64,000 bases of DNA, from NCBI GenBank assembly GCA_964036665.1, contig OZ038526.1, positions 992,001 to 1,056,000 of the forward strand, written 5' to 3'. This DNA comes from Gordius sp. MW1. Taxonomy: Eukaryota > Nematomorpha > Gordioida > Gordea > Gordiidae. The notes under the pieces were generated by a model, which saw only the letters and a program-made list of their open reading frames with translations, made no database searches and was not told the origin of the DNA. Position 1 is the first letter of the stretch, and each line of letters starts with the position of its first letter. Position numbers and translations under genes: made by a program. Positions 55,817 through 64,000 of the stretch are shown here, in pieces.

Positions 55817-56737
55817 GGGGAGACCGGGGCTAGTCGTAGCCCGGGGTTCCTATTATCAATTATTTTCTAAAATAATAATGACATTAAATCAAAATTTAAA
55901 CCAGGTGTGTATTTTTTTATACGGCATAAGTAAAAAAAATTTTGTTTAGAAAAAATAAAATTAAAAATTTTTATTGAGAAAAAACGATTTTTTGGGGCTA
56001 TTAGTAGCCTTTACAAAATTTTTTATTTTGCTCATAAAATTTTTTGGCTGAATATTTTGGATAGATTTAACTTTTATCTTATAAAAGGAGATTTTTTATA
56101 TAAAAACCGTCTAATGATTAAATTTTTATATGCAATATAACATCTTAAATTTTTAATTGTTTATGAAAATAGGGGTCGGGGCTAGTCGGAGGGGCTAGTT
56201 CTAGCCATTTTTCATTGTGGATTAAAAATGACAAGATTTTAAAAACAAAAATTTTTGTTTAATAATCTAACTTAGTGTTATTTGAAATAGAAATTGACTA
56301 TGATTATACAATACAAAACGACTAAAAGTTATTTTCCATTGCTAAATCCGTCTTTTAAGTGTTCCTAAGTCAGATTGTCATCTTGACCCTTTTTTATTTG
56401 TTTTACAAAAAAATAATCATATTACATCTGCATTTTCTACATTTTTTATAATGAAACAATATTTTTATTGATTTGAGCTAGCATACCCTTAAGTGAAAAC
56501 GTCAGAGTTAATCTAACGACTATGACTAGCCCCGGGAATTTTCAAAATTTTTTGGATTTTTGTTTTTTTTTAAACTTAATTTGTAAAAAAACGATTACTT
56601 ATTTCCCTCCAAAAATTTTTCCTATAGTAAAAAAAGACCTTAAAAATATATTCCAACAAAAAAATTCGAAAAATTGTTTTTAGTTTTTTTTAAAACGCGA
56701 TTTAATTTTTTATGGCTATTTAGGCCCCGGTCTCCCC
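55817..56737. mobile_element. TA-flanked inverted-repeat element GGGGAGACCGGGGC
   Basis: Perfect 14-bp inverted ends GGGGAGACCGGGGC / GCCCCGGTCTCCCC flanked by TA on each side (55815-55816, 56738-56739). Interior 0.9 kb is AT-rich and repeats GGGGCTAGT.G and ACTAGCCCC motifs on both strands. No transposase. The TA duplication fits Tc1/mariner-like or other TA-targeting transposons; the superfamily is not assigned. Confidence 0.75.
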
Positions 56738-56739
56738 TA

Positions 56740-57073
56740 ATATAATGTAAATACATAAAATATAAAAGACAAATAATTTTTGATACACTTAGCAGTTAAA
56801 TAACACCCTTATAAATTGCTCTGTTTAATATAATTGCTATATTTTTTCCGTGCTATTTGAATGGGTAATATGTAATTTTGAAATATCTATATAAAAATTA
56901 TTTCGAAGTTTGCCCAAAAAATTATTGCATACGAATTTTTAATTAAGTTGCCAGTCCAATTTTTATTTGCATATAGATATATTTGAAAGTATTGATGATT
57001 GTTTTGTAAGGCTAAAGGGCGCCTATTTAAATTTTACTCGCTTTCAATAACCTATATTTTGTATTTTGCACAG
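56740..57073. other. Sequence upstream of the calpain exon
   Basis: Likely intron; ends with acceptor ATTTTGCACAG at 57063-57073. No other exon recognised. Confidence 0.4.
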
Positions 57074-57231
57074 TTTGTGCATTTACGATTTTGTGTCGTT
57101 CTGGAGATTCGTTTGAAGGCTTCTTCCTCGAAACGTGTAGGTGTATGGTAGCAATAAATGATTACGATAAATCGGGCAAGTTAGCTCTGTCAGAATTTAT
57201 GGAATTATGGAAATCGATTAAATTATGGAAA
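57074..57231 (+). CDS. Calpain penta-EF-hand exon (partial gene)
   Basis: Calpains are Ca2+-dependent cytosolic cysteine proteases whose C-terminal penta-EF-hand domain binds calcium and the partner subunit. This exon encodes SFEGFFLETCRCMVAINDYD and KSGKLALSEFMELWKSIKLW K, matching the calpain block F.LETCR.M...D.D.SG.L...EF..LW..I..W. The EF loop D-Y-D-K-S-G-K-L-A-L-S-E has the acidic and Gly positions of a competent site. Acceptor CACAG at 57071-57073 (start approximate) and donor GTAAGT at 57232 are good. The protease core exons are not in this window. The following exon is broken, so the gene end is probably non-functional here. Confidence 0.8.
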
Positions 57232-57493
57232 GTAAGTAACCCGGTCACTACTTTATCTCGTGTATACCTCTTATTACATCATTTGGATACTTGTTGCAGA
57301 TTTTTTGTTTTCTCTCGGACCTTTTCAGATTATTTCTCATATAAATAGAGTTTTACTACTTTGATACCAGTTAAATCAAATAGCAAATTCAGAAGTTGAA
57401 ATTCATTTTAAAATTATTTGGACATAAAATATGTGGGGCTAGGCTAAAAAAATTGGAAGAGTAAAAACAATGATATTTTTTTATTTTTCTTAG

Positions 57494-57509
57494 GCAATAT
57501 TCAAGCAAT
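57494..57509 (+). pseudogene. First 16 bp of the calpain terminal exon, before the LINE insertion
   Basis: After a 262-bp intron (57232-57493) with a strong acceptor TTTTTTATTTTTCTTAG, the exon begins GCAATATTCAAGCAAT, coding AIFKQ in phase with the upstream exon. It is cut at 57510 by the 3' end of a minus-strand RTE LINE; the rest resumes at 60578 after a 14-bp target duplication. Confidence 0.75.
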
Positions 57510-60500
57510 TCTTTATCAATTCGTAGGTCCCACATTCGTGGGGTTTTTTATCAGTTTCTTCCATCTAGATCGTGTTAGAGCCATATTGGGATCGATCTTC
57601 TTATTGAGCATAACTTTGTCCACTTGCCCTTTCCAGGTACCACGAGGTCGACCTCTTCCCCTTTTTCCCGGCACTTCCATGTCTAGTACTATTCGATTGA
57701 CGTCACTCGCATTTCTTCTCAAGATATGCCCATACCATCTTAGCCGATTTTCGTTAATATAGTCGGCTATTGGCTGAATACCCATTTTTTCTCTAAGACT
57801 TTCATTCGTCATATGGTCCAACTTTGTGTATCCCAAGCTCCAGCGGATCATTCTCATTTCCGTCGCTTGTAATAGTTTTTCTTGGGTCGCGTTCAAGGCC
57901 CATGTTTCACTTCCGTAGAGTAACACCGGTCTTACGATAGATTTGTAAGCTTTAATCTTCAACCATATTGGCATCTTCTTGTCACACATTACACCGGATA
58001 GGCTACGCCATTTTAACCATCCCTTCTGAATTCTTGCATTAACTTCTTTCGCGCAACCTTCCTCTTGATGTAGCATCAAGCCGAGGTACGTAAACTTGTC
58101 AACTCTAGGGAATTTCAATTGTTCATTCATCGATTGTGTGCCTTCTGCGTTCATCTCCATGTATACCGTCTTTCGTCATTGACTTTGAGCCCATATCTAG
58201 CCAAACGTTTCGACCACTTATCGGCTTCTGCAAATACGATATCCTTCTTTTCCTCGCATAATACTATATCATCGGCATATAGCATACACCAAGGGGATGG
58301 CTTCTGTAAGTCCCTCGTTATCGTGTCTATAATAACGTTAAATAGAAACGGACTTAGGGCAGAACCTTGGTGTAAGCCAATATTGACTTGAAAGGGCTTA
58401 GACTCTCCAACTGTAGTTCGAACGCACGATGTTGAGGCTTCATAGATGTTTTTGATTAGCCGTACATATTCATCCGAGATGCTCTGTCTTCTCAAGCACC
58501 ACCAAATCAATTCGCGGGGAACCGTGTCATATGCTTTCTCCAAGTCTATGAAGACCATGTGTAGATTCCTTCTTTTCCCTCCATACATGTCCATAAATTG
58601 TCTTAGCGCGAAGATCGGGTCGATTGTGGATTTACCGGCCACAAAACCAAATTGGTTAGTCGATATGTCCACCTCCGTCTTCAACCTTGCTACTAAGATT
58701 CTTTCCATCAGTTTCAATGAGTGGCATGTCAGCTTGATGCCTCTGTAATTACCACAATCTTGAGGGTCTCCTTTCCCTTTGAATATGGGTATGATCGTGC
58801 TTTGTCTCCATTGATCAGGGATGCGTTCTTCGGCCAATATCTTGTTGAATAGCTTCGTCATAGTCGTGATTCCTTCTTCCCTGCACCCTACCAACGCTTC
58901 CAACGGAATTCCGTCTGGTCCATTAGCCTTTCCTTTTTGCATCTTTTTCATTTGTACCCTAACTTCTTTTTCCTGAAATAGTTCGACCATATTCATGTTA
59001 GGCTCTATATCGGGAAGGGGTTCTTTGTCATTTGCAACATTCATGAGCTCGTTGAAATATCCTTTCCACCTTTCCAACACCTCCTTTGGCTTAAATAATG
59101 TGTGACCTTCTGAATTTTTGATTACTTTAAGTACCCCGACGTCACGACCTTTCTTCTCCCTTATCTTGGCCAATTCGTACATAAGCTTTTCACCCCCTCT
59201 TTGATCGAGTTTGTTGGCCATCTCTGTGTAAGCCGTATTTTTCGCTATGGCAACCGCCTTCTTCGCAGATCTTTTTGCCTCCTTATAATCTTGATAATCC
59301 TCCGACTTTTTTAATATATGCCACCGCTTATATAGCGCTTTCTTGGTTTCGATGATGTTTCTAACGGATTGGTCCCACCACCATAGTTCTCTGTTCAGAG
59401 CTTTGCCCCCTTTGGTCTGCCCTAACACCTGAATGGCCGTTTCTTTTAGATGAGCGGTGATCATTGTCCAATTGTCGTTCACGTTCCGTTCCAGAGTCTT
59501 GCTCTTGGCATTAAACAGCGTAGAGGCTTTCTGATGGTATTTTTCGTTTGTTGTCGTATCTTTAAGCCTTTCGTACCTAATTCGGGGCTCATAAACTTTT
59601 CTCCTTTCGGGAAATATTCTTCTTTCAAGATTCATGACCAGTGGCCGATGTTGCCTGGCGATTTCTTCTTCCGGTATTACTTTGCAGTCCTTAATCGTCC
59701 ATAAATCTCTTCGTCGTATAAGCAGATAATCAATTTGACTAAAATGCTTCCCACTTCTGTACGTAACGAAATGTTCTTCACGTTTCTGAAAATAAGTGTT
59801 AACGATCGCCATGTCATAGGCTTGGGAAACTTGTAGAAGTCTATCCCCTTCCTTGTTCTTCATGCCATGCCCATGCCCTCCATGATTTCTTTCGTAATTT
59901 TGACGATCTTTTCCCACGTGGGCGTTTAAGTCTGCCCCAATAATTAGCCTTTCCTCCTGTCGTATTCCTTGTATTTCTTTTTCCAATGATTCAAAGAGGG
60001 TGTCTTTTTCGAATTCCAAACACCCAATTTGTGGTGCGTAGCCACAAATAACGGTTAGGAGGCCACCTTGATCTGCAATCTTAACCCACATCCATCTTTT
60101 GACTTTAACAACTTTGTCCTTGAAGGATTCGCTGAGAACGATACCGACCCCGTTTCGACCTGTTGGTGACCCGCTGTAAAATAGCTTGTACCCCTCTCCT
60201 AGCTTTCGTGCCTTTGTTCCGTTCCATCTCGATTCCTGTAGGCAATCGTTGTGTATCTTTCTTCTTTTGATGATCTGTGCGACCTCAATGCTTTTCCCCG
60301 CAGCGTGCCCACGTTCCAGCTTGCTACCCGTAATTTGTCCACAACTAGATTCCTTAACCGCCTTCGTTGTGAGTCAGGCGGTAACCCTTGTAAATTTTTC
60401 GCATTGCACGGGCGGATGATGCACTGCGCGTTGTTGGAGAGGACGCCCTAGCTTTCTTTTGTTGCACTTTATTAGAAACTGTCATAATTTGGAAAAAGGT

Positions 60501-60577
60501 TTTTTAAAGCCGGTTTCCCACCTGACGCCAACCCTCCACTTTTTGCACACGGACTTGGGACCGTCGTTGGTAGTGTT
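57510..60577 (-). mobile_element. Near full-length RTE-type LINE (copy 1), TSD AATATTCAAGCAAT
   Basis: Flanked by the 14-bp direct repeat AATATTCAAGCAAT (57496-57509, 60578-60591). On the minus strand: apurinic endonuclease remnants from about 60400 (ASWNVGTL, QESRWNGTK, GVGIVLS), then a 646-aa frame (58151-60091) with GADLNAHVG (52-60), QIDYLLIRR (119-127), QHRPLV (147-152) and reverse-transcriptase motifs ANGPDGIP, GNYRGIKL, DLEKAYDTV, LHQGSALSP and YADD (605-608). The C-terminal part (57516-58160) is in another frame because of a one-base deletion near 58160; it carries RPVLLYGSETW and LRWYGHILRR. The 3' tail has a CCCACGAATGTGGG hairpin and ends ATAAAGAA. The ATG at 60091 is internal. It inserted antisense to calpain. 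At least two frameshifts; inactive. Confidence 0.88.
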
Positions 60578-61100
60578 AATATTCAAGCAATACGATTGCG
60601 ATAATTCGGAAACACTGAACTCGTTCGAGCTCAAAGAGGTATTCCACTCCGTCGGGTACCGACTCAGTTCTAACGTTTTTAAATCCATGGTTTTGCGATA
60701 TCGTAACAAGGAAGACCAAGTCTCTTAACGATTTCATCATGTGCGCCATCAAATTGGATGGCATGATCGAAAAATTCCGCGCTTACTGCAACAAAGATGG
60801 ACTGGCCAAATGCGATTTAGATGAGGTATTTTATCGCTTTGTAAATAAAGTTAGGGTTGTCTAAATATCTCCCAGTGAAAATTAACTTATCGCTTTTCAA
60901 AGGTTTAATCTGTTGTAACCTAAGGTTGTAATGTATGAAGTGTTAGTTTTAAACTTGAGAAATCCCTTGAAATTCCATAAAAATGTTTCATAAATATATT
61001 GGCATAGGTCATTATAAGATTTTCACTGTTAATTTTAAAATTTAATGAATGGGCGTTACATGTAAGGAAATTAAGTAGATTACATAAACTATTAATGTTT
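60530..61100. repeat. Inverted duplication, left arm
   Basis: Reverse-complement match to about 61990-62565, roughly 95% identical by eye. It covers the LINE 5' border, the calpain terminal exon and about 240 bp of 3' flank (for example GAATGGGCGTTACATGTAAG, AATTAAGTAGATTACATAAA). Ends near TTAATGTT. Confidence 0.85.
60578..60864 (+). pseudogene. Calpain terminal exon, copy 1 (LINE-split, frameshifted)
   Basis: Resumes with the duplicated AATATTCAAGCAAT and reads IFKQYDCDNSETLNSFELKE then VFHSVGYRLSSNVFKSMVLR, the next calpain EF-hand; the loop Gly at position 6 is Glu here (DCDNSETL). A 2-bp deletion after KEDQVS (TCTTAACGATTTC) creates a stop. The remaining DFIMCAIKLDGMIEKFRAYC ...VNKVRVV is in another frame and ends at TAA 60862-60864. 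The FIMCAIKL block is diagnostic of calpains. Compare the intact inverted copy at 62225-62513. Confidence 0.8.
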
Positions 61101-61989
61101 TTTTTAATTTATAAAAAGTTTATTGATATATGGTTAGTTATAATATATAACCTTTCCATTATAAACCCAAGTTAAAAACTCGGATCGGATTTAGATTTTA
61201 AAAAACTCGGATCGGATCGGACGGATATAAAATTTAAAAACCCCTCGGATCGGGCACACCTCTAACACACACACACACACATAGTTTCATTTTTATATAT
61301 AAGATCAGCGTTCATAATGACTCATTTATTAAAGCAGAGGCTAACTAATATATTATGGAAATTAAGAATGCTGCAAATGTTTATCGCCGATAGTAAGGGT
61401 TGTACAAATAACAATAATAAAGAAGAAATAAATATAATTTTTTGCTATTAAAAGCGGTGTTATATGATTAGAATATGGAGAAAGCGATGTGAGGAAAATA
61501 ATTCAAATAAATATGACATAATATTAATTTATATATGCCAAAATTTACGTCGAAGGGTAAGTAGAGTTGGTGTTTATACTAGTTTTTCACATAGCTGACC
61601 ACATAAAATAGTTATTGGCATTTGGCTCTTCCGTCAATCGTATTATGAGTATATTGTTGTATGACACCACTTAAAAACAAAATAAAAACATTTACTTTAT
61701 TATTGTTCTTGATAAATTCATAGGGTGCATTAAATCAAAAAAGTGCCTACTATTCAGGGAACAAAATATCTTAAACTTAAAAAATTTGACGGCCAATAGG
61801 ACGAGCGAGATGAGTGTAAAAACCAACTGGAAAATTTAAAAAATTTGATTGTTTGGCTTCATATCTTATATTTAACTCATATTTGACTCTATAAAATATA
61901 GCTTATAAATAGTGGCGGAGCATAATTATAAACAAATGTTTTCAAGTAAAAAAAAATTGCATCTCGCGGTGGCTAGGGTAGGCGCACTT
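61101..61989. other. Spacer of the calpain inverted duplication
   Basis: Contains CTCGGATCGGATTTAGATTT-type repeats at 61175-61260 and (AC)n with TTTTTATATATAAGA at 61265-61305. The latter, reversed, resembles the Helitron 5' start TCTTATATATAAAAATGAAA at 12102. No gene recognised. Confidence 0.5.
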
Positions 61990-62565
61990 AACATTAATAG
62001 TTTATGTAATCTACTTAATTTCCTTACATGTAACGCCCATTCATTAAATTTTAAAATTAACAGTGAAAATCTTATAGTGACCTATACCAATATATTTATG
62101 AAACATTTTTATGGAATTTCAAGGGATTTCTCAAGTTTAAAACTTACATTTCATAGGTTACAACCTTAGGTTACAACAGATTAAACCTTTGAAAAGCGAT
62201 AAGTAAATTTTCACTGGGAGATATTTAGACAACCCTAACTTTATTTACAAAGCGATAAAATACCTCATCTAAATCGCATTTGGTCAGTCCATCTTCGTTG
62301 CAGTAAGCGCGGAATTTTTTGATCATGCCCTCCAATTTGATGGCGCTCATGATGAAATCATTGAAAGAGACTTGGTCTTCCTTGTTACGATATCGCAAAA
62401 CTATGGATTTAAAGACGTTAGAACTGAGTCGGGACCCGACGGAGTGGAATACCTCTTTGAGCTCGAACGAGTTTAGTGTTCCCGGATTATCGCAATCGTA
62501 TTGCTTGAATATTAACACTACCAACGAAGGTCCCAAGTCCGTGTGAAAAAAGTGGAGGATTGGCG
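61990..62565. repeat. Inverted duplication, right arm
   Basis: Partner of 60530-61100. Non-coding parts differ by only a few bases, whereas the adjoining LINE sequence beyond about 62575 is much more diverged between the two sides. Confidence 0.85.
62225..62513 (-). pseudogene. Calpain terminal exon, copy 2 (inverted, open)
   Basis: The minus strand reads IFKQYDCDNPGTLNSFELKE, VFHSVGSRLSSNVFKSIVLR, YRNKEDQVSFNDFIMSAIKL and on to a stop at 62225, without the frameshift of copy 1. Loop position 5 is Pro instead of Ser (DCDNPGTL). The frame is open into LINE 5' sequence at 62514, where the exon lacks its first bases and an acceptor, and no upstream calpain exons precede it. It is therefore an orphan copy. 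Its intact frame dates the 2-bp deletion in copy 1 to after the duplication, or reflects conversion from a functional gene elsewhere. Confidence 0.75.
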
Positions 62566-64000
62566 TCAGGTCGTAAGCCGGCTGTAAAAAAGCAACTCCA
62601 AACACCATGGCAGCTTCAAATACGAACTTATACCAGAATGCTAGGGCGTCCTCCCCAAACGACGCGCATTGCATCATCCGCCCGTGCAATGTGAAAAGTA
62701 TACAAGGGTCACCGCCTCACTCACAACGAAGGCGGTTAAGGAATCTAGTTGTCGAACGGACAAGAGTGGCCAGCTGGAATGTGTGCACGCTGACGGGAAA
62801 GAGCATCGAGGTTGCGCAGATGCTAAAAAGGCGAAGGATACACATAGCGTGTCTACAAGAAACGCGGTGGCATGGAACAAAAGCCAGCGAGCTAGGAGAT
62901 GGTTACAAGCTATACTACTCGGGTTCCCCATCACGGAAGAACGGGGTCGGTATAGTGCTTAGCGATTCCTTTAAGGACAAGGTAGTTGAAGTCAAACGAT
63001 GCTCGGATAGATTGATGTGCATAAAGCTGGCGGATCAAGGCGGCCTTGTCAATGTTATTTGTGCGTATTCGCCCCAGGTTGGATGTTCCGAATAGAGAAG
63101 GACGAATTCTATGAGAAGCTCGAAAAAGAAATACGCTACGTAAAGCCTGACGAGAATCTCATCATCGGAGCAGACTTTAATGGGCACGTTGGGAAAGAAA
63201 GGGGCGTGTACGAACGAAATCACGGCGGGCATGGCTATGGGGTGAAGAATAAAGAGGGAGAGAAGTTACTACAGATGGCGCAACCTTACGATATGGCCAT
63301 TGTGAATACCTTCTTTCAGAAGCGTACCGAACATTTAGCGACGTACAGCAGTGGGGATCACCTTACACAGGTCGACTACATCCTAGTGAAGCGCAAAAAT
63401 TTGTGGCAAGTTAAATATTGCAAGGTTATACCGGGGGAAGAAATCGCCAAACAACATCAGCCAGTTGTCCTCGATATAGCAAGAAAGATTTTTCCCGAAA
63501 GGAGAAAAGTCTACACACCAAGGACAAAGTACGAAAAGCTTAAGGATGATCGTGCAAATGAAATGTTTTACGCTCGAGCAACTCCGCTCCTGAAGGTTGC
63601 AGGCTTGGGGGGCGACATTAACAAAAGGTGGGACACCGTTGCAAATGTTCTAAAGGAAACGGCCTTTCAAATCTTGGGACGAACTAAGGGCGGCAGAGCC
63701 AAGCGTGAACTATGGTGGTGGAATGACTCGGTCAAAGAGGCTATAGAAGAAAAGAAGGCGTTGTACCTGCGATGGTACCCCGATGATTTACCGATCGAAG
63801 CTTGGCTTGGGTGCAAAGGAGAAGGAATCGACATAATGACAGGCCTATTTAACGCTCTGCTATATGAAAGTCGTATCCCTGACCAATGGAGGGAAAGTAC
63901 GATCATACCCATATACAAAGGCAAAGGAGACGCGCAGGAATGTGGCAACTTTAGAGGTATCAAGTTGACCTGCCACTCACTAAAACTACTAGAAGGGGTG
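62514..64000 (+). mobile_element. RTE-type LINE, copy 2 (runs off the window end)
   Basis: Starts AACACTACCAACGAAGG at the same point in calpain as copy 1 and reads away from it. The frame 62607-63095 gives the endonuclease start (RVASWNVCTLTGKSIEVAQM, HIACLQETRWHGTKASELGD, GVGIVLSDSF) with the canonical QETRW that copy 1 has lost. A frameshift at about 63093 moves coding to another frame, with LIIGADFNGHVGKE, QVDYILVKRK, QHQPVV and RELWWWN. At about 63776 the frame jumps from LYLRWY to PDDLPIEAWLG, skipping about 134 residues present in copy 1, then continues IPDQWRESTIIPIYKGKGD and RGIKLTCHSLKLL to the window edge. Inactive. Confidence 0.85.

Noticed and set aside
57538..59704. Plus-strand frames of 74-100 aa antisense to the LINE
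   Set aside because: They mirror the reverse-transcriptase coding strand and have no independent support.
1..64000. Bacterial-chromosome interpretation because of the nuclease and sppA
   Set aside because: The intron-bearing eukaryotic tRNA, spliced exons, LINEs, Helitrons and low gene density rule it out for the window as a whole.

Overview
Organism. This is a eukaryotic nuclear window, almost certainly from an invertebrate animal. It is very AT-rich. It has no bacterial gene density and it is packed with DNA transposons, Helitrons, RTE-type LINEs, a Penelope-like fragment and foldback repeats. Animal signals are short exons with GT/AG borders, a penta-EF-hand calpain exon, EGF/YWTD-type receptor exons and an intron-containing tRNA-Leu(CAA). 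An arthropod or similar invertebrate fits, but nothing here fixes the phylum. Two coding remnants look bacterial, most like Rickettsiales: an Rpn/PD-(D/E)XK nuclease gene and a frameshifted sppA. They suggest old endosymbiont DNA in the host genome.

Layout. 0-10 kb: AT-rich DNA with at least six short hAT-type elements (ends CATGGGCGTAGCCAGG, several with perfect 8-bp target duplications) around five candidate exons of a minus-strand gene (6.2-10.1 kb), the upstream two resembling an LRP/LDL-receptor YWTD-EGF junction. 10.5-15.1 kb: three hAT elements with definable ends (one nested in another, with Helitron sequence inside) and a broken hAT transposase C-terminus. 15.5-19.4 kb: a composite repeat with arrays of ~105-bp hairpin units. 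19.7-25.5 kb: LINE 3' fragment, Helitron end, tandemly duplicated PIF/Harbinger remnant, Penelope reverse-transcriptase fragment. 26.2-27.8 kb: a Helitron whose empty site survives nearby. 27.8-30.2 kb: a small foldback composite. 30.8-32.2 kb: tRNA-Leu and the bacterial-type nuclease. 32.4-39.6 kb: a Mutator-like (MULE) element with a 9-bp target duplication, split by a 5.3-kb hAT-type foldback with an 8-bp target duplication, whose two arms are G/C-rich minisatellites in opposite orientation. 41-44.8 kb: tandem repeats, FLYWCH finger fragment, inverted repeat, sppA pseudogene fused to a LINE fragment. 46.9-53.9 kb: a 7-kb foldback composite, one arm of which carries a hAT element missing from the other. 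55.8-56.7 kb: a TA-flanked inverted-repeat element. 57.1-64 kb: a calpain gene end whose terminal exon was split by an RTE LINE with a 14-bp target duplication, then copied in inverted orientation beside a second, diverged RTE copy.

How it works together. Few genes look functional: the tRNA, possibly the receptor exons, and possibly the calpain exon upstream of the insertion. The rest is a nested insertion history that can be ordered from target duplications and paralogous empty sites. The least conventional component is the composite repeat family (15.5-19.4, 21.9-22.2, 27.8-30.2 and 46.9-53.9 kb). It is built from the same modules in changing order: a CTCGGGCCTTCGGCCC-headed purine-rich end, hairpin arrays, tRNA-like and B-box-like modules, and GGACAACGGACA arrays. 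Modules repeatedly meet at the motif CATAAATTGCATAGCAA. No open frame in it looks like a protein.
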